Assembly (NCBI RefSeq): GCF_000025185.1
Contig: NC_013720.1
Span: 4,960,001 to 5,024,000, forward strand
Direction of reading: 5' to 3'
Origin: Pirellula staleyi DSM 6068
GTDB taxonomy: Bacteria > Planctomycetota > Planctomycetia > Pirellulales > Pirellulaceae
Length of the DNA stretch: 64,000 nt
Shown here: piece after piece, positions 22,222-30,335 of the stretch
Numbering within the stretch: the stretch's first letter is position 1
Layout of the letters: every line of letters begins with the position of its first letter
Position numbers and translations under genes: made by a program
Notes under the pieces: generated by a model
Told to the model about the DNA's origin: nothing
Seen by the model: the letters and a program-made list of their open reading frames with translations, nothing else
Databases searched by the model: none

Positions 22222-22590
22222 ACATCCTTCCCTGGTTTAGCGCACGAACTATGCCGCGCTTCGTTCGTGTTTTACTAGCAATCAATCGAAAACCTGCTTG
22301 CTCCTTCTTCCTGCTGTTCCGCCGGATGGTTTACTGCATGCAACCCGAGTCGCCCACAGCAAATACGCCGCCAAGCCCCTGACAAGGAAAATTTTCCCGA
22401 AAAAGCGGGAAAGCGCACACCACCGAGTCCTGATTGGCCAAGAGCCCGCTTGATCGCCGCCAAAGTCCACCAGGGAGATTTGCAATCCCCTGCGCCACGC
22501 ACACATCCTCGATTTGCGCAGTACGCGGTTAGATCAGCAGCGATCGCTGCGGTTTGAGAGGCGCGTAAACCACCTGATGGAGCATTCAGC
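22222..22590. other. Intergenic region between divergent genes
   Basis: It separates the minus-strand tandem methyltransferase from a plus-strand small membrane protein gene. Frames on either strand overlap each other and lack Shine-Dalgarno sequences or motifs. I see no clear promoter boxes or terminator. Confidence 0.4.
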
Positions 22591-22836
22591 GTGAAGACTG
22601 CAGGAAATAGGCTGCGAAACTGCCGGTGGAGTTTAGCAACGCTCTTCCTGCTGACGCTGCTCGGTGTCCCGCTGGGGACCATGCTCTACGCCGGCATCGC
22701 AGGGGCCATCGCCACCTTCGTTTTGCTCACCCTCTTCATCGCCGCTCAAATGCCCCTCTTTTACGGAACACTCTGGCTACTGAGATATTCCAAGCCTGAC
22801 CCCGCCAACTCGGATCGAGCTTCAAGAGCTGGGTGA
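22591..22836 (+). CDS. Small two-helix membrane protein, unknown function
   Basis: The 81-residue frame starts at GTG 22591. A basic N-terminus (KTAGNRLRNCR) is followed by 'WSLATLFLLTLLGVPLG' and a second hydrophobic segment (about residues 32-62), giving two membrane helices. The short tail is polar. The N-terminal 'R/W-S-L-A-T-L-x-L-L' pattern is common in small planctomycete membrane proteins of unknown function. The Shine-Dalgarno sequence is weak (GATGGAG, about 12 bases upstream), so the call is tentative. Confidence 0.45.
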   Translation: MKTAGNRLRNCRWSLATLFLLTLLGVPLGTMLYAGIAGAIATFVLLTLFIAAQMPLFYGTLWLLRYSKPDPANSDRASRAG

Positions 22837-22852
22837 TTGGCTGCAAGCAGGC

Positions 22853-23563
22853 CTACTCCGTGCGTCTGGCAAAGACAACGTCGGCAAATCGTGGACGAAG
22901 CTCACCTGCAGGGTGCGAGATGGTGAGAATCGAGTAGAGATAAAAGCCGCGACAACTCAGGAAGTTAAAAAGATCTCCAAATTCGTAGCTTCCTTCAAAC
23001 CGCTGAGAGATCGAGGCTTCGAGAATGACAAAGTCGGTCCGTTTCAAAACTTCTTCAGCCCCTCGCAATACGTTGAGTTCATTTCCTTCGGTATCAACTT
23101 TCAGTATGAGCGGCCGTTGAATTTGACTTGGCGTTCCGACGATTGTGTCGAGCTTGGCGAGTTCGACTTTCCGCAGTTCGATACGATGCCCTGGCCGCTC
23201 GGTGAGTGCCGTACGTTTGAATTGCGAGCTGAGCTGTAAACTCGAGAGGTCTACCTGAAGATCGATCGTTCCGTTCTCATGCCCCACAGCTTTGTAGTGC
23301 ACACGCCCTTGGTATTTCGCCAAGATCTTGTCGATTGCACTTTTGTACTCTTCGACAGGTTCAACGAGAATAAATTCTGCGTTCGGGAATGCTCCATAGA
23401 GGGGATATGTTCCGTAGCCAACCCCAACATCGATCACAGTTTTGGGATTACAGATTCTCGCAAGGTAGGCAGAATTATAAAGCGAAAAACTACTTGCCGC
23501 CCCCTTTTTGGTAACTGCATATCCGATCGTCCCCAAAACGCGATTGAGAATACCTTTGAACAT
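22853..23563 (-). CDS. FkbM-family methyltransferase
   Basis: The product has 236 residues from ATG 23563, chosen because GGAAG lies 5 bases upstream; the frame also opens at a GTG at 23602. It has the FkbM-type SAM fold: motif I 'VIDVGVGYGTYPLYGAF', 'FILVEPVEEY', and the family's 'LKVDTEGNELNVLRGAEEVLKRTDFVILEAS' signature. FkbM proteins O-methylate sugars or small molecules, often in glycan or natural-product clusters. Its position next to other methyltransferases hints at a shared substrate, but the 630-base gap argues against a tight operon. Confidence 0.88.
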   Translation of the reverse strand: MFKGILNRVLGTIGYAVTKKGAASSFSLYNSAYLARICNPKTVIDVGVGYGTYPLYGAFPNAEFILVEPVEEYKSAIDKILAKYQGRVHYKAVGHENGTIDLQVDLSSLQLSSQFKRTALTERPGHRIELRKVELAKLDTIVGTPSQIQRPLILKVDTEGNELNVLRGAEEVLKRTDFVILEASISQRFEGSYEFGDLFNFLSCRGFYLYSILTISHPAGELRPRFADVVFARRTE

Positions 23564-23727
23564 CGGTGCTTCCATCGCAGGAACGCAGCGCCGCGCGATC
23601 ACCTCCCCGCGTAAGGTGATCGAGATCGATCGAAATAGAAGGACTCTTTATTGCAAGTGGACGGATACATGACCTTCAAGCAGAGCACTTTTGTGACAAC
23701 TTCGTGCCCTGGAATACACTTCACGGC

Positions 23728-23756
23728 AAACACTAGCAGTGATAATACCAGTGTTT
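23728..23756. repeat. Inverted repeat downstream of trpE
   Basis: AAACACT (23728-23734) and AGTGTTT (23750-23756) form a perfect 7-bp stem around an A+T-rich 15-base loop. It sits between the end of trpE and the FkbM gene on the same strand. On the minus strand the run of T after the stem is short, so it may be a weak terminator. Confidence 0.4.
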
Positions 23757-23808
23757 TACCCGCCTCGATCTGTCAGATCGATGAAATTGGACAGGTGGGA
23801 GACAAACT

Positions 23809-25305
23809 CTAACTCTTCAATCTTTGCTGGGTGATTTCGATGGCTTTGAGCAGGCCGCGGGCTTTGTTAAGGGTCTCTTGATATTCCATCGAAGGGACAC
23901 TGTCGGCCACGATTCCAGCGCCGGCTTGAATGTAGGCCTCGCTCCCTTTCACCACCAGCGTGCGAAGGGCGATGCAGGTATCCATGTTGCCGCAGTAGTC
24001 GATATAGCCGACAGCGCCAGCATAGGGGCCGCGACGATGAGGCTCGAGTTCGTCGATGATCTGCATCGCACGCACTTTCGGGGCACCTGAAACCGTTCCC
24101 GCAGGCAAACAGGCTCCCAGAGCATCGAAGGCGTCGTTCCCCTCGGCTAGTTCCCCCGTGACGTTCGACGTGATGTGCATCACGTGGCTGTAGCGCTCAA
24201 TCACCATCACGTCGGAGATCTCCACGCTGCCAAATTTGGCCACGCGCCCCACATCGTTCCGGCCGAGATCCACCAGCATGACGTGCTCGGCTCGTTCCTT
24301 CGGATCGGCCAGGAGCTCGTCGGCTAAACGTCGATCTTCTTCTTCGGTAGCTCCGCGAGGGCGCGTTCCGGCAAGCGGGCGAACGGTCACCTTTCCGTCG
24401 ACTACGCGGCACATGATTTCGGGCGAACTGCCGACGAGTGTCACCTCGGGCATCCGGAGGTAGAACATGAACGGACTGGGATTAACGACACGAAGCGTGC
24501 GGTAAATCTCGAGCGGATCGCAGTCGACCGTCAGTTGCATGCGCTGGCTTAGCACGACCTGAAAAATGTCCCCTGCGCGGATGTAGTCGACACACTTGCG
24601 CACCGCAGCTTCGTAAGCCTCTTGCGGGAAGTTCGACTTCACTTCGAGCCCCACGCTCGATTTGGCAGCGGGGATGTCGGTAATCGGCAGATCGACAGGG
24701 TGTGCTAGTTTGGCCACGATGGCATCGATGCGGGCAGCAGCATCGTCGTAAGCGGCTCGAGGATCGGATTTTTCGTCGAGCCGGGCCATGGCGATCACGT
24801 AGAGCGCCTTACTGACGTGGTCGAACACCACCATCTCGTCGTAGAGCGCGAAGGCCAGGTCGGGAAGCTGCCGATCATCGGTCGGCGCGCTCGGGAGGTT
24901 CTCGACGTAGCGCACGACGTCGTAGCCGGCGTAGCCAATCGCCCCACCTGTAAATGGGGGCAACTCGGGAAGATGGGCAGCTCTGAATCCAGCGAGGCGG
25001 GATCGCAGGTCATCGAGCGGAGATTTACTCGTAAATTTTTCGACCTCGCGCCCCGACTTACGAATGGTGACATTGTTGCCGTAAGCCACGATCTCGAGGA
25101 ACGGCTCGGCTGCGACAAAACTGTAGCGGCCAACCTTCTCGCCCCCGATCACGCTTTCGAACAAGCAGGCGTGGGTGCCGACGTTGATTTGCTGAAAAAC
25201 CGAAACCGGCGTCAGGGAATCGCTCAGCAGTCGGCGATAGACCGGCACGAGGGTGTGACCAGCGGCGTGCGCGCGGAACGATTCGAAACTTGGCAAGTGC
25301 GACAT
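23809..25305 (-). CDS. trpE: Anthranilate synthase component I
   Basis: The 498-residue product is full length for TrpE. The N-terminal part contains 'THACLFESV', the position of the LLES-type tryptophan feedback site. The chorismate-binding half has '[11 protein letters not shown]', '[10 protein letters not shown]', 'GSSPEIM', '[10 protein letters not shown]', '[10 protein letters not shown]' and '[33 protein letters not shown]'. It converts chorismate and glutamine-derived ammonia to anthranilate with the TrpG subunit, which is not in the window. PabB is the main alternative but the N-terminal feedback site favours TrpE. The start at 25305 has only a weak Shine-Dalgarno sequence, and a Trp-codon-rich ORF begins 119 bases upstream. 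Confidence 0.93.
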   Translation of the reverse strand: MSHLPSFESFRAHAAGHTLVPVYRRLLSDSLTPVSVFQQINVGTHACLFESVIGGEKVGRYSFVAAEPFLEIVAYGNNVTIRKSGREVEKFTSKSPLDDLRSRLAGFRAAHLPELPPFTGGAIGYAGYDVVRYVENLPSAPTDDRQLPDLAFALYDEMVVFDHVSKALYVIAMARLDEKSDPRAAYDDAAARIDAIVAKLAHPVDLPITDIPAAKSSVGLEVKSNFPQEAYEAAVRKCVDYIRAGDIFQVVLSQRMQLTVDCDPLEIYRTLRVVNPSPFMFYLRMPEVTLVGSSPEIMCRVVDGKVTVRPLAGTRPRGATEEEDRRLADELLADPKERAEHVMLVDLGRNDVGRVAKFGSVEISDVMVIERYSHVMHITSNVTGELAEGNDAFDALGACLPAGTVSGAPKVRAMQIIDELEPHRRGPYAGAVGYIDYCGNMDTCIALRTLVVKGSEAYIQAGAGIVADSVPSMEYQETLNKARGLLKAIEITQQRLKS

Positions 25306-25424
25306 GAGTGCGATCGGCTTTCGGTGCTAAGCGATTTCGGAGTATGCAAGCTTAATGACGACCAACGTGCTGAACAACGCCATGCTTGCCATCGCCATGC
25401 TTGCGAGTGTCCAGTGCCGTTCAT
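25224..25424 (-). promoter_or_regulatory. Candidate Trp-rich upstream ORF overlapping trpE
   Basis: The ATG at 25424 lies 7 bases after AGGAAAGGAA, a far better ribosome site than that of trpE itself. The frame has Trp codons at positions 10, 12, 15 and 21 and runs 82 bases into trpE in another frame. A repeated GCAAGCATGGC on this strand can pair with GCTTGC just downstream. This could be a leader for translational control of trpE by Trp-tRNA supply. Unlike classic leaders it does not stop before the structural gene and no U-tract terminator is seen. Confidence 0.25.
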
Positions 25425-25796
25425 CGGTCGGTTCCTTTCCTAAAGCTTGTTGACTGAGCGATTTTCGCTACCCGATCGGGCCGAGCCGGGTTGCACTTCG
25501 TAGTAACTAGAGCAGCTTTCCCCGAAAAGGATCGCGCGGCAGCCTGAACTTTCGTCGCCGCGAGGGGCTGCTGAGGGCTGTGCTGATGGTCACATTTTGC
25601 CACGAACTGGGGGAATGCCAGAAGGGGGCTGCGAGTTCAGCTTGACACCCCCCGGTGCACGCCTAAAATCCCTCGCGGCAAAGAAGTTGCACCGATTGGA
25701 CTCCCTGGTCAGCAAAACGGCGGAAACGGCCAAAATGGCCCCCGCTCGATCGATGCGTCAGCCGCAAGTGTCTCGCAAAGTAAAGGCGGGTGGGTT
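25306..25796. other. Divergent trpE/mcsA intergenic region
   Basis: The 491 bases hold the trpE leader with the Trp-rich ORF, a perfect 10-bp palindrome CCCGATCGGG at 25471-25480, and the mcsA promoter at 25642. A second short in-frame peptide ahead of trpE (hydrophobic, about 23 residues, ending near 25330) lacks a Shine-Dalgarno sequence. Confidence 0.5.
25642..25669 (+). promoter_or_regulatory. Near-consensus sigma-70 promoter of mcsA-mcsB
   Basis: TTGACA (25642-25647) and TAAAAT (25664-25669) are spaced by 16 bases. Transcription would start near 25676, giving a leader of about 120 bases before the GTG of mcsA at 25797. No CtsR-type direct heptad repeat is obvious over the promoter. Confidence 0.65.
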
Positions 25797-26312
25797 GTGA
25801 AATGTCAGCAATGCGAAAAACCGGCCACGTTCCATATCACGGAACTCACCGGCTCCGAGCCGCAAGAGCATCACCTGTGCGAGGTCTGCGCCAAGCAATA
25901 TCTGATGCAAAGTGAAGGGGCCGCAGCTCCGGTGGAGTCGTCCCCGGCCAATGTGCTCGCCAAACAACTGAAAATTGGCCAGGCAGCCGACGAACTCTCG
26001 AAGCTCGACCAGCGTGCCTGCCCCGTTTGCGGCATCACGTTCTATGAATTCCGGAGCCAAGGGCGCCTCGGCTGTCCCCACGACTACGTTTTCTTCGAAC
26101 GGGAACTCACTCCGCTGATCATGAACATCCATGGCGAAAACAAGCATGTTGGGAAGCGTCCGGTCGGAAGTAGCGAAGGGACCGACGCTCAAACCGACCT
26201 GATCCGCTTGCGACGTGAAATGAAAGAAGCGGTCGATCGCGAAGATTACGAGCAGGCCTCGAAACTTCGTGATGAGATTCGCCGTGTCGAGACCGAGGGG
26301 AAGAAGACGTAA
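25797..26312 (+). CDS. mcsA: McsA-like zinc-finger/UVR-domain activator of protein arginine kinase
   Basis: The 171-residue product starts at GTG 25797 and has two Cys clusters: C-x2-C and C-x2-C in residues 3-31, then 'CPVCG' and 'GRLGCPHDY' around residues 75-98. The second pair ends C-P-H-D rather than C-x2-C. The C-terminal 35 residues form a UvrB/UvrC (UVR) motif, 'LRREMKEAVDREDYEQASKLRDEIRRVE'. In Firmicutes McsA binds and activates the arginine kinase McsB, which marks proteins for ClpCP degradation. mcsB follows 64 bases downstream on the same strand. Confidence 0.9.
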   Translation: MKCQQCEKPATFHITELTGSEPQEHHLCEVCAKQYLMQSEGAAAPVESSPANVLAKQLKIGQAADELSKLDQRACPVCGITFYEFRSQGRLGCPHDYVFFERELTPLIMNIHGENKHVGKRPVGSSEGTDAQTDLIRLRREMKEAVDREDYEQASKLRDEIRRVETEGKKT

Positions 26313-26376
26313 GCCCTGCCTCGATTGAATCGTAAGTCGCTCCTTGGGCTTGCCCAGGGATTCATTGCCGAGTCCA

Positions 26377-27504
26377 ATGCCCTTTGATGAAGGCCTTGGG
26401 AACGTGTCACCACCGAAATTTCCGCGTGAAACCGCTGCTGTGAAACTCGAAGAACTTGCCGACCGCTGTGGAGAATGGTTGCGAGGATCCGGCCCCCAAT
26501 CGGATATCGTGATCAGCAGCCGCATTCGACTTGCGCGAAACCTCGCCGCATTTCCGTTCATTCGTCGCTGCAGCGAAGCTGACCGACAAGCAGTAGACCG
26601 CGCATTTCGCGATGCAGTGGCTGCCGTGGAAGAGTGGAAAGACATTATTTTCTTCGATGTCAACTCGCTCGGAACGCTAGATCGTCAGTTCCTTGTCGAA
26701 CGACAGCTGATCAGCCGCGAACTATCCGAAGCTAGTGGCGCTCGTAGCGTGTTTGTCGATCGTCACGAGACGTTCAGCTTGATGATCAACGAAGAAGACC
26801 ACCTGCGTGTGCAAGTGATGCACAGCGGGCTCGATCTCACCGCCGCTTGGGAACAGATCAGCGCGATCGACGATGCTTTGGGCAAGAATGTTAGCTTTGC
26901 GTTTCATCAGCGTCTTGGTTACCTCACCGCCTGTCCCACCAATGTCGGGACTGGTATGCGTGTGAGTGTGATGCTGCATTTACCGGCGCTCGTGATTACG
27001 CAGCAGATCGAAAAGGTCTTCCGTAGCCTCCAAAAAATGGGGCTCGCTGTCCGCGGCCTGTATGGCGAAGGCTCGCAGGCGATGGGCGATTTCTATCAAA
27101 TCAGCAACCAGATTACGCTCGGCAGCAGCGAAGTCGATCTGGTGAAGCAGGTTGGCGAAGTGATCCCGGTGATCATCGACTACGAGCGTCAAGCACGCGC
27201 GTTCTTGGTGAAAGAGAGCCGCAAAGATCTGCACGACCGAGTGAGCCGCGCGTTTGGCATTTTGTGCACCGCCCAAACGATCAGCAGCGAAGAAACACTG
27301 CACCTTCTCAGCAGCGTTCGGATGGGGATCAACATGGGTCTGATTCAGGACCTCGAGATCCCGACGATCAACAAGCTGTTCATTCACACCCAGCCAGCCC
27401 ACCTGCAAAAATTGCGTGGCATTACGCTCGAAACAGCCGACCGCAACGTCGAGCGAGCGCTCTATTTGCAAACGCACCTCCGCAAACGTACCGATCAGAA
27501 CTAG
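26377..27504 (+). CDS. mcsB: Protein arginine kinase McsB
   Basis: The product has 375 residues from ATG 26377; a GTG some 20 codons later is another possible start. It is a single-domain guanido-kinase: 'SDIVISSRIRLARNLAAFPF', the 'NEEDHLRVQVM' catalytic loop with its Glu pair, and 'HQRLGYLTACPTNVGTGMR'. A C-terminal 'ADRNVERALY' corresponds to the allosteric phosphoarginine-binding RDxxRA site, here with Asn for Asp. McsB phosphorylates Arg side chains, tagging damaged proteins for degradation. Neither ctsR nor clpC is adjacent, unlike the Bacillus ctsR-mcsA-mcsB-clpC operon. Confidence 0.92.
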   Translation: MPFDEGLGNVSPPKFPRETAAVKLEELADRCGEWLRGSGPQSDIVISSRIRLARNLAAFPFIRRCSEADRQAVDRAFRDAVAAVEEWKDIIFFDVNSLGTLDRQFLVERQLISRELSEASGARSVFVDRHETFSLMINEEDHLRVQVMHSGLDLTAAWEQISAIDDALGKNVSFAFHQRLGYLTACPTNVGTGMRVSVMLHLPALVITQQIEKVFRSLQKMGLAVRGLYGEGSQAMGDFYQISNQITLGSSEVDLVKQVGEVIPVIIDYERQARAFLVKESRKDLHDRVSRAFGILCTAQTISSEETLHLLSSVRMGINMGLIQDLEIPTINKLFIHTQPAHLQKLRGITLETADRNVERALYLQTHLRKRTDQN

Positions 27505-27673
27505 CCCACTGTCATTAACTCACTGCCACTCGTCGGCTGTGACTTGCCGACAACTGCTCGTCAGTTGGGGCTCATTGGTTTCGCTTGCAGCAGTAGCAGA
27601 CACCATGTTCCGGCTGCTTGAGCAGGACAAACGATGCCGTGGTCTGCCCCTCGTGATTTGATAAACGAAGTCC

Positions 27674-28600
27674 ATGAACGAACCAGCTTCAAGCAACGCT
27701 CCCCGGCCCGTGGAGCATAGCCCGGAAACAACGGCTTTTTTCGAGGCTGTGGCCCGCATCGGCACACCGGCGCAAGCTGCCACCGCGATGAGCAGCATCG
27801 CTATCGATGCCTATCTGATCGACCATGGCGAAGCGATCAATGCCGCGATGGAAATGGTGAGCCCCTCGATCAAACCGAAACTTCAGTACCACATCGACGA
27901 TGTGGCCCGGAGTGTGGAATTTCTCGAGCGGCTACGCAATCTATCGACAGCACTTTCGGTGGCGCTTGAGCGCGAAATTCGTCGCGAGGCTTGGTACGAA
28001 GTTGCTAGGCTGTCGATCGAGCATTTGGAACTTGCGACCATCGCTTCGCGCGATGCGTTTGTGCTGAACGTGCTTTCGGGTGTGGGGCTCATCAACAAGT
28101 CGCTACAGAGCCTCGTTACGCATCGCGCACAGTTTAGCCCCGACCTTGTCAAAGCGATCGTCGCCGCGCTAATGCACTACGACAATCAACTCGAATCGTT
28201 CGAGTCGATTGCCGCACGCGACGACGACTGGGAACGAGTCGTCAATAAACGGACGGACCTCGATGGTGGTCAGAAATCGAGTGGAAGCTCGACGCGTGAA
28301 ACAGCGCGGCGGTGGTATCTGGGTAGTAGCAACACGATGCGCTTGCTGGCTACCGATTTAATCTTGCGGCGCTACTTTGCTCAGCATCAGCGCTACCCCG
28401 CATCTCTCGCGGAGATCCAGGAAGACTTCTTTCCTGAAGTTCCCCGCGACAGCTACGTGGGGCTTCCGTTTCGTTATCGCCTGACCGAAGACGGCTTTGA
28501 ACTCTACAGTGTCGGTCCGCAGGGGGCCGACTTCGGCGGCATTCGCGGCACCCGCTCGAATGTTTACAAAGGTCTTTGCGACCACTTTCTCGACGCTTAA
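27674..28600 (+). CDS. Conserved-looking hypothetical protein with pseudopilin-like C-terminal segment
   Basis: The 308-residue product is mostly helical with no signal peptide. Residues about 235-295 carry 'RYFAQHQRYPASLAEI' followed by 'PRDSYVGLPFRYRLTEDGFELYSVGPQGADFGG'. This resembles the C-terminal pattern of type II secretion pseudopilin-like planctomycete proteins, in which a short helix precedes a 'D-P(Y)-xGxPFxYR' loop and 'YSVGxDGxDDGG'. It lacks the N-terminal prepilin helix, so it may be a cytoplasmic or truncated relative. The gene stands alone, convergent with a GNAT gene. Confidence 0.65.
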   Translation: MNEPASSNAPRPVEHSPETTAFFEAVARIGTPAQAATAMSSIAIDAYLIDHGEAINAAMEMVSPSIKPKLQYHIDDVARSVEFLERLRNLSTALSVALEREIRREAWYEVARLSIEHLELATIASRDAFVLNVLSGVGLINKSLQSLVTHRAQFSPDLVKAIVAALMHYDNQLESFESIAARDDDWERVVNKRTDLDGGQKSSGSSTRETARRWYLGSSNTMRLLATDLILRRYFAQHQRYPASLAEIQEDFFPEVPRDSYVGLPFRYRLTEDGFELYSVGPQGADFGGIRGTRSNVYKGLCDHFLDA

Positions 28601-28654
28601 GCGATCGCTTGTCTCGCCGCATAGCACTGTGCTTGTTTACCGACGGCCAAGTTT

Positions 28655-29149
28655 TTAGAGCCAAACTTCCATGCGGTAGTTGGTCAGCGACTCGCCCCGC
28701 ACATGCACGGTTTGCTGAGCGAGATTGGTGAATCCCTGCGACAGAAAGAAGGGGAGGGCGGTGATGCTCGCCTCCAGATGCACCCGTCGCTGCGACCTTG
28801 ATTTTGCTTCGCCGATCATCGCCCGCAGTAGCGCCCGCCCCACACCTTGGCGCTGATGGTTGGCTGATACAAAAAAACGATCAAGGTGGGCGCTCCCTAA
28901 TTCAGGAACGTCGGACTCAAGGTCGCTGAAACCTGCCACGTCATTCTCGATCTCAGCCACCAGACAGAGTCGGCCTGCCAGCTTGTGGGCCCAGACTTCA
29001 CGATCCATCTCATCGGGTGCCCAGGCGCGAACCTGCGACAGCGAGTAGTGGGCGATGTTCACGCGGCGAATGGTGTCGCGAAATAGCTCGAGCAGTAAAT
29101 CGGCATCGCTCGGGCGGTAAGGGCGTATCAGAACTGGGTTGTGTGTCAC
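28655..29149 (-). CDS. GNAT-family N-acetyltransferase
   Basis: The 164-residue product has the GNAT fold. It opens with beta-1/alpha-1 'IRPYRPSDADLLLELFRDTI', has 'VAGFSDLE' in the middle, then motif A 'LDRFFVSANHQRQGVGRALLRAMIGEA', where Q/R-x-x-G-x-G/A binds acetyl-CoA. A C-terminal 'ALPFFLSQGF' with the usual aromatic residues follows. The substrate cannot be inferred. It lies next to a long gene-free region. Confidence 0.88.
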   Translation of the reverse strand: MTHNPVLIRPYRPSDADLLLELFRDTIRRVNIAHYSLSQVRAWAPDEMDREVWAHKLAGRLCLVAEIENDVAGFSDLESDVPELGSAHLDRFFVSANHQRQGVGRALLRAMIGEAKSRSQRRVHLEASITALPFFLSQGFTNLAQQTVHVRGESLTNYRMEVWL

Positions 29150-29230
29150 GTCTCACCTTGCCTTGAACTGCAACTGCCAGCCGTGCGGGGGACATAGCCC
29201 GCACTAACCACCGATTGATCGTGCGTTGAC

Positions 29231-29255
29231 ACTCAAAAGTTCGTTTCTTTTGAGT
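29231..29255. repeat. Inverted repeat ACTCAAAAG/CTTTTGAGT
   Basis: A perfect 9-bp stem with a 7-base loop. It overlaps by one base the TTGACA at 29226-29231, so it could be an operator or a terminator-like element. Confidence 0.6.
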
Positions 29256-29510
29256 ACATTAGAGCCTCTTTTTCGTTTGACACATGGATGCGGGAATTGC
29301 GCTGCGATGTCCCAATTGGTTCGATATTCGAGCAACCTGCGGCCCATACGGCGCGAGATCGAACCCATCGAAGCATACTTGCGCATTTTCGCACGGTTAT
29401 CCCGACGCAAACTGCTCCATTTTGCGACAACCAAATGGGGAGTAACGACCAAGCCCTCCATAAATTCGCCGAATTTAATTTGCGGAATCCCGCAAACAGA
29501 TTCGACAACT

Positions 29511-29535
29511 CCCCCCTTCGAAGATACAAGGGGGG
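29511..29535. repeat. Inverted repeat CCCCCCTT/AAGGGGGG
   Basis: A perfect 8-bp G/C-run stem (29511-29518 with 29528-29535) around a 9-base loop. There is no U-tract on either strand. Confidence 0.6.
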
Positions 29536-29846
29536 AACCACGACACCTGTAGAAGAGATGATCGAGTTCATATTTAGGGGGGTTAGTTTCCCATCGATGG
29601 TTTCAAGCTACGTGCACTTGATCCCTCATTAACCCATTGTCGCTACGAATATTACATGCAATTTCAGCCAGCTCCCCAGAACCTCTCCCATCGTTACCTT
29701 TCGAGGGCATAGTGGCGTAACGAGAGCCTGACTGATCTCTGTTTCAAAGGTAGAAGGATTCGCGAAGCCGTGGCAAGTTATGGCAGATTCTACTCCGGTA
29801 GAGTTTGCATCAGCTGCGGTTGACCGAAGCAATTGCCGGTTTTCAA

Positions 29847-29932
29847 CACTTGCGGAGTTTGAGGCCAGAGATTTAGTTTATTGACAGTAGTGTGGTTTCG
29901 GGTTGAATTGTTGTTGGAGATTTCCGCAAGTG
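29847..29932. repeat. Long-range inverted repeat CACTTGCGGA/TCCGCAAGTG
   Basis: Perfect 10-bp arms at 29847-29856 and 29923-29932 enclose 66 bases. These include a TTGACA-N16-TTGAAT pair (29881-29908) that could be a weak promoter. Confidence 0.55.
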
Positions 29933-30103
29933 CCGTGTGGACTGCGACTTGTCGCTGAATGTTTCGCTGTGGGATTTTTCCCAATATCGATACATCTCGA
30001 GCGAATGAGCCCCCAGGCTCACGGGTAAGTGAGTTAGTCCGATAGCCTAGCTCTCCTCGATTTGACGAGGGAGCTGGCAGCTTGGGGAAGGATGGAGGGT
30101 TCG

Positions 30104-30172
30104 CGAAGGGTCGATTGGGTTAAGAGGTGGTTAACCGGTCGATTACCGCAACGCTCTGCTAACGACCCTTCG
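30104..30172. repeat. Inverted repeat CGAAGGGTCG/CGACCCTTCG enclosing smaller palindromes
   Basis: Perfect 10-bp arms (30104-30113 and 30163-30172) enclose about 50 bases. Inside are the palindrome GGTTAACC and a small CGGT/ACCG hairpin. It lies about 165 bases before the response-regulator start and could be part of a structured RNA or operator. A bulged hairpin near 30048-30073 precedes it. Confidence 0.55.
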
Positions 30173-30335
30173 TTGGGTAGTGGCGCAGACTTTGCAACGC
30201 GAGGCTTCCAAACGGATCGAACAGCATGCAAACGGTTCTGTTGGTCGTGTGATTGAACTTGGCCCGCGATCATGTAAGCCAAGCAGCTCTTGTGGAGCTC
30301 GTGGCTGAAGATCGTCACCCTTTACCACCCAAACC

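Larger units (their letters stand above)
29150..30335. other. 1.2-kb gene-free region rich in inverted repeats
   Basis: No frame on either strand shows a Shine-Dalgarno sequence with a plausible protein; the overlapping frames of 60-115 codons are mutually exclusive and lack motifs. The DNA is more A+T-rich than its surroundings. It contains at least four perfect inverted repeats of 8-10 bp, annotated separately. A TTGACA at 29226-29231 touches the first repeat and another lies at 29881-29886. It separates a GNAT gene from a FixJ-type regulator. Confidence 0.6.

Noticed and set aside
29226-29632. Overlapping frames on both strands in the gene-free region
   Set aside because: They are mutually exclusive, lack ribosome sites and resemble no protein family I know; a decayed gene cannot be excluded.
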